From positions 124,001 to 188,000 of the forward strand of contig NZ_CAIWNQ010000003.1 in assembly GCF_903914075.1 (NCBI RefSeq): 64,000 nt of DNA, read 5' to 3'. Of the stretch, positions 9,367 to 20,571 are shown in pieces (position 1 is the first letter of the stretch; each line of letters opens with the position of its first letter). The DNA is from Ruegeria sp. THAF57 (GTDB lineage Bacteria; Pseudomonadota; Alphaproteobacteria; Rhodobacterales; Rhodobacteraceae). The notes beneath the pieces were generated by a model. That model was not told the DNA's origin. It made no database searches and worked only from the letters and a program-made list of their open reading frames with translations. Both the position numbers and the translations under genes were made by a program.

Positions 9367-10616
9367 CCGAAATTTCAGACATTTTGCAATCCGAGATCAG
9401 GGCGCGGCTGAAAACGGATTTTCCAGCCCGTTTGGGCATTGCGGTGTCGGGCGGAGGCGACTCGGTCGCGTTGCTGCATCTTTTGAAGGATATCGCCGGG
9501 CAAGAGCAGGTGGCGTTGTTTGCTGCGACGGTTGACCATGGGCTTCGCCCCGAGTCCGCAACAGAGGCGAACAAGGTGGCACAGCAGGCAGAAACGCTTG
9601 GTGTCCCGCACGAAACTCTGATCTGGGAAAACTGGGACGGTCGCGGAAACCTTCAGGACCGCGCGCGACAGGAGCGTTATCGGTTGCTGGCGGACTGGGC
9701 CCGTAGAAACGACTTAGGCGCGATTGCGCTGGGCCATACCGCAGATGATCAGGCCGAAACCACGCTGATGCGTCTGGGGCGGGCCGCGGGGGTAACTGGC
9801 TTGTCTGGAATGGCTGATTCAATCAAGCGGAACAGCGTAACCTTCCTGCGTCCGATGCTGGGCGTCACGCGCCTTCAGTTGCGCGACTATCTGACGGAAA
9901 TCGGTGTGGACTGGATAGAAGACCCATCGAATCACGACATGAGATTCGACCGGATTAAGGCACGGGACGCGCTGAAATCGCTTGGGGGCTTGGGAATTTC
10001 GGCCCGGTCTCTGACACGTGTTGCACAAAATCTGGCGCGGGCGGATGAAGCTTTGGCGCAATATACGCAAGACTCGGCACAGCAAGTTCTTGTTGCGGAT
10101 ACGGGGGGCGTGTGCTGCGACCGTGCTGGATTCGCGGCTTTGCCTGCAGAGGTTCAGCGCCGGTTGGTGCTGGGCTGTTTGGCGTGGATTGCCGGACCGG
10201 GCTATCCCCCACGACACACAGCCACCGAACAGGCAATCGAGGCGATTAAGCACGCAAAACCGGGCACGGTTGGGGGCTGCATTCTGATCCCAAAGGGCAA
10301 TAAAACGTGGATTTGCAGAGAGCTAAACGCCGTGAAGGAAATGCGCTGCGAAATTGGACAAGACTGGGATGACCGTTGGGTTTTGACCGGTCCTTCTGCG
10401 CCCAATGCAACGATTGCGCCGTTGGGCGACGCAGGGCTATGTTCAGTGTCAGAGTGGAGAGCTCTTGGAAAACCCCGCGAGGTGCTGGTATCATCACCCG
10501 CAGTATGGGAGGGCGAAACCCTTTTGTCCGCGCCTTTGGCAGGTTTTCCGAACGGTTGGCAGGCAGAATTGGCGGCGGAAAGGTCCGACTTTCATTCTTC
10601 GTTTTTATCGCATTGA
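9363..10616 (+). CDS. tilS: tRNA(Ile)-lysidine synthetase TilS
   Basis: TilS makes lysidine at the wobble C of the CAU-anticodon isoleucine tRNA using ATP and lysine. The 417-residue protein has the PP-loop motif SGGGDS (29-34) at the start of the adenylation domain and the downstream GHTADDQAETTLMRLGRAAG stretch typical of TilS. A less conserved C-terminal region follows. The start is TTG 9363, which overlaps the cpoB stop. No strong ribosome site is visible, so translation may be coupled. The 76-base gap to ftsH holds a promoter-like pair. Confidence 0.93.
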   Translation: MTEISDILQSEIRARLKTDFPARLGIAVSGGGDSVALLHLLKDIAGQEQVALFAATVDHGLRPESATEANKVAQQAETLGVPHETLIWENWDGRGNLQDRARQERYRLLADWARRNDLGAIALGHTADDQAETTLMRLGRAAGVTGLSGMADSIKRNSVTFLRPMLGVTRLQLRDYLTEIGVDWIEDPSNHDMRFDRIKARDALKSLGGLGISARSLTRVAQNLARADEALAQYTQDSAQQVLVADTGGVCCDRAGFAALPAEVQRRLVLGCLAWIAGPGYPPRHTATEQAIEAIKHAKPGTVGGCILIPKGNKTWICRELNAVKEMRCEIGQDWDDRWVLTGPSAPNATIAPLGDAGLCSVSEWRALGKPREVLVSSPAVWEGETLLSAPLAGFPNGWQAELAAERSDFHSSFLSH

Positions 10617-10692
10617 ACCTGCTTGAATCATCTCTATTTTATAGAGCAACCCGGCAGACCCCCACCTGCCGAAATCTTTTGGGAGATTTTCC

Positions 10693-12609
<1,917 letters not shown>

Positions 12610-12613
12610 CGCT

Positions 12614-12646
12614 AAAACCCGAGCCAAGGCTCGGGTTTTTCTTTTC
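12614..12646 (+). terminator. Rho-independent terminator after ftsH
   Basis: A 12-bp perfect stem (AAAACCCGAGCC / GGCTCGGGTTTT) with a 2-base apex starts 4 bases after the ftsH stop and is followed by a T-rich tract. It ends the ruv-tol-ftsH cluster. Confidence 0.9.
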
Positions 12647-12705
12647 TTTCCGGTAAACCTGCCGTCTAGTTGCCCGAAGATTGTGGCGGTTAAAGGGGGC
12701 AGAAC

Positions 12706-13281
12706 ATGCCGGTCCTGCGAGAAACAGAATTCACGGGTGAAATCGTTTGGCTGGGTCACGTTCCGGCGGGGCAGTCGATCCGCGCATCTGGCGTCCGTGA
12801 GATGTCTTTGGGTTTTGCAGGTGCAGCGGGCGAGCGGCATGAGGGCGTGAACCGTTCCTCATGCGTGCGGATGAAGAATCTCTACCCACAGGGCACTGAG
12901 ATCCGAAATGTGCGGCAATTGTCCGTGTTGTCTGAAGATGAGATGCAGGCGACGGCGGCAGAGATGGGGCTGGACGCGCTGGACCCCTCTTATCTGGGGG
13001 TCAGCATCCTGTTGCGTGGAATACCGGACTTTACGCATGTTCCGCCATCCTCGCGGCTTCAGGGACCCGATGGCGTCACGATCACGGTAGATATGGAAAA
13101 CCGCCCCTGCGTGATCCCCGGTCGCGAGGTCGAAGCTGATCTGCCCGGCCACGGTGCAGCCTTCAAGCCCGCAGCGAAGGGCAGGCGGGGCGTGACCGCA
13201 TGGGTCGAGCGGCCCGGCGTGTTGAAGCTGGGCGATCGTTTGAAGCTATTCGTTCCCGATCAGCGCGCCTGGGCACCTTAA
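12706..13281 (+). CDS. MOSC domain-containing protein
   Basis: The 191-residue protein matches the MOSC fold, the sulfur-carrier domain related to the molybdenum cofactor sulfurase C-terminus. The key Cys135 sits in the motif NRPCVIPG (132-139), and a Ser/Arg-rich N-terminal strand region precedes it. MOSC proteins bind or transfer activated sulfur, and some bind the molybdenum cofactor. The substrate here cannot be told. The ATG is preceded by AAAGGGGGC. The gene stands alone between the ftsH terminator and the fhs leader. Confidence 0.85.
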   Translation: MPVLRETEFTGEIVWLGHVPAGQSIRASGVREMSLGFAGAAGERHEGVNRSSCVRMKNLYPQGTEIRNVRQLSVLSEDEMQATAAEMGLDALDPSYLGVSILLRGIPDFTHVPPSSRLQGPDGVTITVDMENRPCVIPGREVEADLPGHGAAFKPAAKGRRGVTAWVERPGVLKLGDRLKLFVPDQRAWAP

Positions 13282-13467
13282 GTCACAGGTTTTCCGATGG
13301 GAAACGATCAAAGTTACGTGACGCCACCGTGTAAGTGACGCTACGCCGTTTCGGGGCTTGATTATGTCGGAATCCACATTCATTGCGGGGGTTCACAACT
13401 GTATGGGTTGATCAGCGCCGACGCCCTGCGTTGGTTTTGCACGGCATTCAATCAGGGACCCTGCCCA

Positions 13468-15144
13468 ATGAGCTACAAATCCGACATCGAAATCGCCCGC
13501 GAAGCGAACAAGAAGCCGATTCAGGAAATCGGCGCCAAGATCGGCATCGAATCCGCCGATCTGCTGCCCTTTGGCCACGACAAGGCGAAAGTCAGTCAGG
13601 ACTTCATCAACTCGGTTCAGGACCGGGAAGACGGCAAGCTGATCCTTGTCACCGCGATCAACCCGACCCCTGCGGGTGAAGGCAAGACCACCACAACCGT
13701 TGGTCTGGGCGACGGTCTGAACCGCATTGGCAAGAACGCGATGATCTGTATCCGCGAAGCCTCGCTCGGCCCTAACTTCGGTATGAAGGGTGGCGCTGCA
13801 GGTGGCGGTTATGCGCAGGTTGTTCCGATGGAGGAAATGAACCTGCACTTCACTGGCGATTTCCACGCCATCACTTCGGCCCACTCTCTGCTGTCGGCGA
13901 TGATCGACAACCACATCTATTGGGGCAACGAGTGCGACATCGACATCCGTCGCGTAGCATGGCGTCGTGTGGTCGACATGAATGACCGCGCGCTGCGCCA
14001 GATCACTGCTTCGCTGGGCGGCGTGTCGAACGGCTTCCCGCGTGAGGCTGGCTTTGACATCACTGTTGCGTCCGAAGTCATGGCGATCCTGTGTTTGGCC
14101 AACGACCTGAAAGATCTGGAACAGCGACTGGGCGATATCATCGTGGCCTATCGCCGCGACAGGACTCCGGTCTATTGCCGCGATATCAAGGCCGAGGGCG
14201 CAATGACCGTTCTGCTGAAGGATGCGATGCAGCCGAACTTGGTGCAAACGCTGGAAAACAACCCGGCCTTTGTGCACGGCGGTCCATTTGCAAACATTGC
14301 CCACGGCTGTAACTCGGTCATCGCAACCAAGACCGCGCTGAAAGTGGCGGATTATGTTGTGACCGAAGCGGGCTTTGGGGCCGATCTGGGTGCCGAAAAG
14401 TTCATGAACATCAAGTGCCGCAAGGCGGGCATTGCTCCGTCGGCTGTGGTGCTGGTTGCCACCGTGCGTGCGATGAAGATGAACGGCGGCGTGGCCAAGG
14501 CCGATCTGGGCGCCGAAAACGTCGATGCGGTTCAGGCGGGCTGTGCCAACCTGGGTCGTCACATCGAGAACGTGAAGTCGTTCGGCGTACCGGTTGTGGT
14601 TGCCATTAACCACTTTGTCACCGACACCGACGCTGAAGTACAGGCTGTCAAAGACTATTGCGGTGAACACGGTGTCGAAGCGATCCTGTCACGTCACTGG
14701 GAACTGGGTTCAGAAGGCTCTGCACCGCTGGCTGAAAAAGTTGTCGAGATCGTCGAAGGCGGTTCTGCGAACTTCGCGCCGATCTATCCCGATGAAATGC
14801 CTTTGTTCGAAAAGATCGAAACCATCGCCAAACGCATTTACCGCGCGGACGAGGTTCTGGCCGACAACAAGATCCGCAACCAGCTTCGCGATTGGGAAGA
14901 GGCGGGTTATGGCAATCTGCCGGTCTGCATGGCGAAAACGCAATATTCCTTCTCGACCGATCCGACCCTACGCGGTGCGCCCAATGGTCACTCGGTCCCG
15001 GTACGTGAGGTTCGCCTGTCCGCAGGTGCCGGCTTCATCGTGGTTGTCTGCGGCGAGATCATGACCATGCCCGGTCTGCCCCGCAAACCGGCTGCGGAAA
15101 CCATCTGCCTAAACGACGCAGGTGAGATCGAGGGCTTGTTCTAA
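13468..15144 (+). CDS. fhs: Formate--tetrahydrofolate ligase
   Basis: This enzyme makes 10-formyl-tetrahydrofolate from formate, ATP and tetrahydrofolate. The 558-residue length is standard. The nucleotide-binding loop [11 protein letters not shown] (67-77) is followed by the folate-site region [23 protein letters not shown] 13468 ([10 protein letters not shown]) is chosen over an upstream in-frame ATG at 13408 because it has the family N-terminus and AGGGACC in front. A chorismate mutase gene and folD follow on the same strand, so fhs and folD form a one-carbon unit. In marine roseobacters such units often handle methyl groups from methylated compounds. Confidence 0.97.
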   Translation: MSYKSDIEIAREANKKPIQEIGAKIGIESADLLPFGHDKAKVSQDFINSVQDREDGKLILVTAINPTPAGEGKTTTTVGLGDGLNRIGKNAMICIREASLGPNFGMKGGAAGGGYAQVVPMEEMNLHFTGDFHAITSAHSLLSAMIDNHIYWGNECDIDIRRVAWRRVVDMNDRALRQITASLGGVSNGFPREAGFDITVASEVMAILCLANDLKDLEQRLGDIIVAYRRDRTPVYCRDIKAEGAMTVLLKDAMQPNLVQTLENNPAFVHGGPFANIAHGCNSVIATKTALKVADYVVTEAGFGADLGAEKFMNIKCRKAGIAPSAVVLVATVRAMKMNGGVAKADLGAENVDAVQAGCANLGRHIENVKSFGVPVVVAINHFVTDTDAEVQAVKDYCGEHGVEAILSRHWELGSEGSAPLAEKVVEIVEGGSANFAPIYPDEMPLFEKIETIAKRIYRADEVLADNKIRNQLRDWEEAGYGNLPVCMAKTQYSFSTDPTLRGAPNGHSVPVREVRLSAGAGFIVVVCGEIMTMPGLPRKPAAETICLNDAGEIEGLF

Positions 15145-15202
15145 GCCCCCAAATGAGACATCTCGTGGTCCGGGGACATCCCCGGGCCATGAGGAGACGA
15201 AC

Positions 15203-15508
15203 ATGCCCACTCTGACACCACCGCAGGACTGCAATTCAATGCAGGAACTGCGGGCTCAGATCGACAAACTGGACCGTCAACTGATCGAGAAGTTGGTGGC
15301 GCGCGCGGGATATATCGACCGCGCCTCGCAGTTGAAACCGGCCGAGGGGCTGCCCGCCCGCATCCCGGACCGTGTCGAAGAAGTGGTGCAGCGCGTGCGC
15401 GCAAGTTCGGACGATCTGGGCATGGACCCGGATCTGGCCGAGCAGATGTGGCGCATACTGATAGATTGGTCGATTGCACGCGAGGAACGTGTTCTCGGCT
15501 CTGACTGA
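15203..15508 (+). CDS. Chorismate mutase, type II (AroQ class)
   Basis: The 101-residue all-helical protein shows the AroQ pattern: a first long helix ([26 protein letters not shown]) followed by a Lys in QLKPAEG and a second segment [15 protein letters not shown]. AroQ enzymes turn chorismate to prephenate; the close PchB relatives act as isochorismate-pyruvate lyase, so the reaction is not fully settled. ATG 15203 has GAGGAGACGA upstream, and the longer frame from 15122 lies mostly inside the fhs end and its tail. It sits between fhs and folD, 58 bases after fhs and 47 before folD. Confidence 0.85.
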   Translation: MPTLTPPQDCNSMQELRAQIDKLDRQLIEKLVARAGYIDRASQLKPAEGLPARIPDRVEEVVQRVRASSDDLGMDPDLAEQMWRILIDWSIAREERVLGSD

Positions 15509-15555
15509 CCGGGCGTTTCAAGCGCCCGCTCCGTTTTCAAGGAAGGGATGACAGG

Positions 15556-16446
15556 ATGGTAGCCCAAGTTATTGACGGCAAGGCGTTCGCAGCAAAGGTT
15601 CGCGCGCAGGTGGCTGATCAGGTCACGAAGTTGAAAGAAGAAAACGGAATTACACCCGGTCTGGCGGTGGTTCTTGTGGGTGAAGACCCAGCGAGTCAGG
15701 TTTATGTCCGTTCGAAAGGCAAGCAGACGGTCGAGGTCGGCATGAACTCGTACGAGCATAAGCTAGACCCCGAAACCTCGGAAGACGACCTGCTGGCCCT
15801 CATCGACAAGCTGAACAACGATCCGGCGGTACACGGCATTCTGGTCCAGTTGCCGCTTCCCAAACATCTGAACGAAGACTTGGTGATCAACTCGATCGAC
15901 CCGGCCAAGGACGTCGACGGGTTCCACATCTCGAACGTGGGTCTGTTGGGCACAGGCCAAAAGTCGATGGTGCCTTGCACCCCGCTGGGCTGCCTGATGA
16001 TGCTGCGCGACCATCACGGTTCACTGTCCGGAATGGACGCGGTGGTGATTGGCCGTTCGAACATCGTGGGCAAACCGATGGCGCAACTGTTGCTGGGGGA
16101 TAGCTGCACCGTGACCATTGCGCATTCGCGCACCAAGGATCTTCCGGACGTTGTCCGCCGCGCCGATATCGTTGTGGCCGCCGTGGGCCGCCCCGAGATG
16201 GTGCCGGGCGATTGGATCAAAGAAGGCGCAACCGTCATCGACGTGGGCATCAACCGGATCGAACGTGACGGCAAGAACAAGCTGGTGGGTGACGTAGATT
16301 ATGCCAGCGCCGCGGAACGCGCGGGTGCGATCACTCCGGTTCCGGGCGGTGTTGGTCCAATGACGATTGCCTGCCTGCTGGCCAACACTGTGACGGCCTG
16401 CTGCCGTGCCAATGGATTGTCGGAACCCGAAGGCCTGACGGCCTGA
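15556..16446 (+). CDS. folD: Bifunctional methylenetetrahydrofolate dehydrogenase/cyclohydrolase FolD
   Basis: FolD interconverts 5,10-methylene- and 10-formyl-tetrahydrofolate using NADP. The 296-residue protein has the catalytic pair Tyr50 and Lys54 (YVRSK), the signature [12 protein letters not shown], a Rossmann NADP site ([17 protein letters not shown]), and the C-terminal PGGVGPMT motif. The ATG follows GGGATGACAGG. It acts on the product of fhs encoded upstream. A strong hairpin follows 30 bases after the stop. Confidence 0.97.
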   Translation: MVAQVIDGKAFAAKVRAQVADQVTKLKEENGITPGLAVVLVGEDPASQVYVRSKGKQTVEVGMNSYEHKLDPETSEDDLLALIDKLNNDPAVHGILVQLPLPKHLNEDLVINSIDPAKDVDGFHISNVGLLGTGQKSMVPCTPLGCLMMLRDHHGSLSGMDAVVIGRSNIVGKPMAQLLLGDSCTVTIAHSRTKDLPDVVRRADIVVAAVGRPEMVPGDWIKEGATVIDVGINRIERDGKNKLVGDVDYASAAERAGAITPVPGGVGPMTIACLLANTVTACCRANGLSEPEGLTA

Positions 16447-16476
16447 CGACCGGGCCTCGGCAGTTTAGAATCCAAG

Positions 16477-16515
16477 CATTTAGGCCGGTGAGCATGACGC
16501 TCATCGGCCTAAATG
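16477..16515 (+). terminator. Hairpin terminator after folD
   Basis: A 17-bp stem with one G-T wobble (CATTTAGGCCGGTGAGC / GCTCATCGGCCTAAATG) and a 5-base loop lies 30 bases after the folD stop. A short T-rich stretch (TTTCATT) follows. The length and near-perfect pairing support termination of the fhs-folD unit. Confidence 0.75.
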
Positions 16516-16661
16516 TTTCATTAGGATAAATTAAGTTTGTTCCCTCGGGGTTTGAATGTTCTTCGATCGGTGATATTTCATTATTCCCAGCCAGTTACGA
16601 TCTGATCTTGTTGTGGCATGGTGTGTTGTGAAATGTGACTGTAGGTTTTGTTCGAACAAGC

Positions 16662-17411
16662 ATGAAGACGACGCTTCGCTCAATTCTGGCCGAATTTACC
16701 TTGCAACGGGGCGTGGCAGGTTTGGTGTTCCTTCCCTTGTTAGCAATCGCATTTCAACCGTTTCCGGGCATATCCCTGTCTTTCGTGCCGCGTCTCCTGT
16801 TTTGGTGTGGTGCTATGGCCCTTGCGTTGGCATTGACGTGGTTCGTTAGAAGGCTGTTTTTCGAATACCTGTCATTTGTCGAGTTCCGAGGGCGCGATGT
16901 TGTCCAGATTGCCTTGGTATTCGCCCTGTTCGTGCCGTCAGTCTGGTCGTTTGCCTGGCTTCTGCTTGCTGCCCAAGGGGAACAGGCGCCGGGAATTCTT
17001 TCGGTTGCGTCCTATGGAGGTTTGTTCGCAGCCGGCCTTGTATTGGTGCGCAGCAAGCCTTTGGAAACCGGCGCGGATCATGCCCCTGAACCTCAGAAAC
17101 CACGACTGCTGAACAGGTTGCCACATTCTTTCCAAGGTCAGGTGTTTCGGCTGGCGGTAAGGGACCATTCGGTTGACGTCGTAACGTCCGAGGGCACATT
17201 TACCATTCGGTCCCGGTTTGCTGACGCAATTGCCGAGATGGAGCCTGTAAATGGCCATTGCACGCATCGCTCGCATTGGGTGGTCGACGCGGCCGTGTCT
17301 GGCGTTGAACGGCAGGGCGGCAAGATTTTCCTGCGGCTCAAGAACGGCGAGCTTGTTCCAGTAAGCAGGAAATATAAGCCTGAGTTGGAATGTGACGGTA
17401 TCATCCAATAG
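16662..17411 (+). CDS. Membrane-anchored LytTR DNA-binding domain protein
   Basis: The 249-residue protein has four hydrophobic segments in its first 130 residues, then a LytTR-type domain at about 150-249 (starting near GQVFRLAVRDHSVDVVTSE, with the pattern RSRFADAIAEM and HRSHWVV). LytTR domains bind direct repeats as response regulators; membrane-anchored versions exist as stand-alone regulators. There is no receiver domain, so the signal may be sensed by the membrane part. The start is uncertain: ATG 16662 is used, but GTG 16635 is also in frame and neither has a clear ribosome site. It converges with pdeM across only 4 bases. Confidence 0.8.
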   Translation: MKTTLRSILAEFTLQRGVAGLVFLPLLAIAFQPFPGISLSFVPRLLFWCGAMALALALTWFVRRLFFEYLSFVEFRGRDVVQIALVFALFVPSVWSFAWLLLAAQGEQAPGILSVASYGGLFAAGLVLVRSKPLETGADHAPEPQKPRLLNRLPHSFQGQVFRLAVRDHSVDVVTSEGTFTIRSRFADAIAEMEPVNGHCTHRSHWVVDAAVSGVERQGGKIFLRLKNGELVPVSRKYKPELECDGIIQ

Positions 17412-17415
17412 GGCG

Positions 17416-18078
17416 TCACCGTGGCATCGGGATCATCCGCGGTTGGGTGCCTGTCAAAATTGCTATCGCATCATCTTGCATCAGGTCACGCAGAACCTCA
17501 GCAGTACTGTAAAGCCCACCGGTATAGGTTCCGTAAGCGGGTAAAATCAGCCGCTCACTGTCGGCTAGAAAGGCTGGTCTGGTGATGGAACTGCCGCGCG
17601 CCCGAAGACGCGCTTTGGGGTGGTAGTGGCCGGAAACTTCGGCCTTGGCGTTGGGCTGCGCGATATGGCGAAAGACCAAAGGCCCAACCTCGAACTCGGC
17701 CAGATGGCTGCCACCCAGATCGACGGGACCGGGGTCGTGGTTTCCTTCGATCCAAATCCAGCGCCGCCCCGCCTGCAACGTTGTAATCCGGATCTTTTCC
17801 TCGGGGTCCAAGCCATTCAAAGACTCCAGATCGTCAAAGCTGTCGCCGAGGCAGACAACGCTTTGGGCGTTGGTCTGCGCGATATCTGCGGCCAATCGTG
17901 ATAGTGTGTCCCGACTGTCATAAGGCGGCAGAGATGGCCCGCCACGACGCGCCAAACGCTCTGATTTTCCAAGATGCAGGTCAGAGACGCATAACAGGCC
18001 TTGATCCGGCCACCACAAGGCCCCGGACCCCATCGCACAAAGGCTTTGACCGGCGAAGGAAAATGTAAGGTCGTTCAT
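17416..18078 (-). CDS. pdeM: Ligase-associated DNA damage response endonuclease PdeM
   Basis: This 220-residue calcineurin-like metallophosphoesterase has the metal-binding motifs SDLHLG (32-37), GDSFDD (78-83), GNHD (112-115) and GHYHP (150-154). The family is known from clusters with an Lhr-like helicase, an ATP-dependent DNA ligase and an MBL-fold exonuclease that are tied to DNA repair. Here it follows the helicase gene on the same strand with a 41-base gap; no ligase or exonuclease is next to it. The reaction assigned is by family only. Confidence 0.88.
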   Translation of the reverse strand: MNDLTFSFAGQSLCAMGSGALWWPDQGLLCVSDLHLGKSERLARRGGPSLPPYDSRDTLSRLAADIAQTNAQSVVCLGDSFDDLESLNGLDPEEKIRITTLQAGRRWIWIEGNHDPGPVDLGGSHLAEFEVGPLVFRHIAQPNAKAEVSGHYHPKARLRARGSSITRPAFLADSERLILPAYGTYTGGLYSTAEVLRDLMQDDAIAILTGTQPRMIPMPR

Positions 18079-18119
18079 GCTGTGTTCTTTGCGAGTTTAA
18101 ACCTGTTGTGCAAGAGGGT

Positions 18120-20531
18120 TTATGCAGGGTCCAACCCCGCCTCGTGTAACAGGCGCAGGCTTTCTTCCTCCAACAGGCGCTCTTCGGCGGAACCTTTGAC
18201 AGGTACTTTTCCAACCTCCAGAAACAGAGGTGCCGCCAGTGGCGAAACACGATCCAGACGCAAAAGGTCGATCCGGTTGCCGATGCGTTCGATCATTGCT
18301 TCGATCCGTCCAAAATCCACCAGACCGCGCATGGCTTCTTCCCGGGTGATCTGCATCAGCAGGTGTTCAGGATCGTATTTCAGAAGCGTGTCATAGAGGA
18401 TATCCGAGGAAAACGTCGCTTGCCGCCCGCTTTTGCGCTGGCCGCCTGTATTGCGTTCGATCAGCCCGGCAATCGTTGCTGACGCCCGAAAGGTTCGTTT
18501 CATGACGGCGTTTCCGGCCAACCAGACGTCTAACCCTTGTCGCAAGGCCTCAAGTTGGAACAAGGGGCTGGGGTCGGTCACCGCGTCCAGCCCCCAAATC
18601 AACGTCGCGTAGTCGGTGGCGACAAAACCCAGAGGGGCAAGGCCCGTTTCCTCCATCCTTTTTGTCAGCAGAAGCCCGAGGGTTTGTTGCGCGTTCCGGC
18701 CCGCAAAACCGTAGACACAAAGATGTTCGCGCCCGTCACTGGGAAAGCTTTCGATCAACAATCGGTCGCGCTGTGGCAATCTGGATAGGTCGCGCTGCAA
18801 GGCCAACCAGTCGGCTGTATGTGCAGGCAATTGCGGCCAGTCCGGTTGGGCGAACATGCGCAGTATGCGGTCGCTCAACTGCGTGGATGTGGCAAATTTG
18901 GTTCCGGAAAATGTTGCGATTTTTGGCTTGCGGTTTGCTTGGCGGCTGACTTCGACCGTCATGTCGCGTAACCCTTCGTACCGCACGATCTGCCCACCGA
19001 TCAGGAACGTATCACCGGGGGTCAATGAGGCGGCAAATGCTTCTTCAACCTCACCCAGTGGTTTTCCGCCGCGATTGCGCCTGAGCCGTACTTTCAGCGT
19101 GTCGGTGTCCTGAATCGTGCCTAGGTTCATGCGAATACGCTGCGCGGAACGCGGGTCACGCAGTTGCCACTTACCGTCAGGCCTTTGTTGTAGTCGTTGC
19201 CAGCGATCATATGCACGCAGGGCATAGCCTCCGGTCGCGCAGAAATCCAAACAGGCATCGAACTCAGTTCTTGTAAGCCGGGCATAGGGGCAAGCCGACG
19301 TCAGCTCCTGAAAAAGCGCGTCCGCCTCAAATGGGGCAGCGGCCGCAGCGATCAGGATATGCTGGCACAACACGTCCCGCGGCCCAGCCCCCCGAGGCTC
19401 TCCATCCAGATCATGCGCTTTGGCGGCTTCCAGCGCAGCGATGCATTCGACCACTTCAAAGCGGTTGGCGGGTACAAGCAGGGCCTTGGACGGTGCGTTA
19501 TACCGGTGATTTGCCCGCCCGATCCGCTGCACCAGCCGTTTCACGTTCTTGGGTGCACCGATCTGGATCACCAAATCGACATCCCCCCAGTCGATCCCCA
19601 GATCAAGGCTGCCCGTACATACAATTGCGCGCAGATCGCCGCGTACCATCGCAGCCTCGACCCGTTCACGCTGTTGTCGGTCAAGGCTGCCGTGGTGAAT
19701 GCCAATTGGAAAGGCGTCTTCGTTGGCGAGCCACAGGTTGTGGAAAAATATCTCGGCCTGCGCGCGGGTGTTGTGAAAGATCAGCGTCGTCTTGTGCTGT
19801 TTGATCTGCTCAAGCACAGCTGGGATGGAATAGGCTGCGCCACCGCCTGACCACGGGGGCATTTCCTGTGTTTCAAGCATTCGGATGTCAGGATCCGGGC
19901 CGGGGTCGGCCTGAACAACAGGGCAGGGATCAGGGTGACGTGCCAGAAATCGCGCGATGGCGTCCGGGTCTTCAACGGTGGCGGACAGTCCCACGCGGCT
20001 CAAATCTGGGCAGAAGCTTTGCAGTCGCGCCAACGCCAACATTAACTGGTCCCCGCGCTTGCTTTCGGCTAACGCATGGATTTCGTCAACGATTACGCGC
20101 TGCACGCCTTGGAACATCCTTGGCGCATCTTCATAGGACGTCAGCAGAGCCAGACTCTCTGGGGTGGTCAGCAGAATATGCGGCGGGTCGACACGCTGGC
20201 GCTTTTTCTGTGTGGCCGACGTGTCTCCTGTCCGGTCTTCGATGCGAATTGACAACCCGATCTCATCTGCCGGGCCGCGCAGGTTGCGTCGGATATCAGC
20301 GGCCAGCGCCTTGAGTGGCGAGACATAAATCGTGTGAAGGCCGGCATGATCCTGCGCCGCCAGATCGGACAGGGTCGGCAGGAAGCCAGCCATGGTCTTG
20401 CCACCACCCGTGGGCGCGATCAGCAGGGTTGCCGGATCAGCGGCCCGGTCGAACATCTCTTGCTGATGCGGATGGATGGACCAGCCTTTTGCGGTGAACC
20501 AGTCGGTGATCCGGGCGGGAATCTGCGTCAT
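18120..20531 (-). CDS. Ligase-associated DNA damage response DEXH-box helicase
   Basis: This 803-residue superfamily 2 helicase of the Lhr type has Walker A APTGGGKT (39-46), motif Ia SPLKALA (71-77), motif II DEIH (149-152) and motif III SAT. The helicase C domain carries QRIGRANHRYN. A long C-terminal region follows with winged-helix and DUF4145/Lhr-like core features. It would unwind DNA or DNA/RNA in repair together with PdeM, the next gene. ATG 20531 gives the expected start. The tad locus ATPase gene ends 40 bases upstream on the same strand. Confidence 0.9.
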   Translation of the reverse strand: MTQIPARITDWFTAKGWSIHPHQQEMFDRAADPATLLIAPTGGGKTMAGFLPTLSDLAAQDHAGLHTIYVSPLKALAADIRRNLRGPADEIGLSIRIEDRTGDTSATQKKRQRVDPPHILLTTPESLALLTSYEDAPRMFQGVQRVIVDEIHALAESKRGDQLMLALARLQSFCPDLSRVGLSATVEDPDAIARFLARHPDPCPVVQADPGPDPDIRMLETQEMPPWSGGGAAYSIPAVLEQIKQHKTTLIFHNTRAQAEIFFHNLWLANEDAFPIGIHHGSLDRQQRERVEAAMVRGDLRAIVCTGSLDLGIDWGDVDLVIQIGAPKNVKRLVQRIGRANHRYNAPSKALLVPANRFEVVECIAALEAAKAHDLDGEPRGAGPRDVLCQHILIAAAAAPFEADALFQELTSACPYARLTRTEFDACLDFCATGGYALRAYDRWQRLQQRPDGKWQLRDPRSAQRIRMNLGTIQDTDTLKVRLRRNRGGKPLGEVEEAFAASLTPGDTFLIGGQIVRYEGLRDMTVEVSRQANRKPKIATFSGTKFATSTQLSDRILRMFAQPDWPQLPAHTADWLALQRDLSRLPQRDRLLIESFPSDGREHLCVYGFAGRNAQQTLGLLLTKRMEETGLAPLGFVATDYATLIWGLDAVTDPSPLFQLEALRQGLDVWLAGNAVMKRTFRASATIAGLIERNTGGQRKSGRQATFSSDILYDTLLKYDPEHLLMQITREEAMRGLVDFGRIEAMIERIGNRIDLLRLDRVSPLAAPLFLEVGKVPVKGSAEERLLEEESLRLLHEAGLDPA

Positions 20532-20571
20532 ACGCGCAGATTACTCGGCCCGGCCCCGAAATGGCACGGCG

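Noticed and set aside
10652-10680. A hairpin (CGGCAG / CTGCCG) before ftsH as a tilS terminator.
   Set aside because: The stem is only 6 bp, has a long loop, and the T-tract is broken by other bases. It may be leader structure only.
13282-13467. Possible folate riboswitch in the 186-base leader of fhs.
   Set aside because: No stem pattern matching the known tetrahydrofolate riboswitches could be drawn. Only a short imperfect hairpin is visible.
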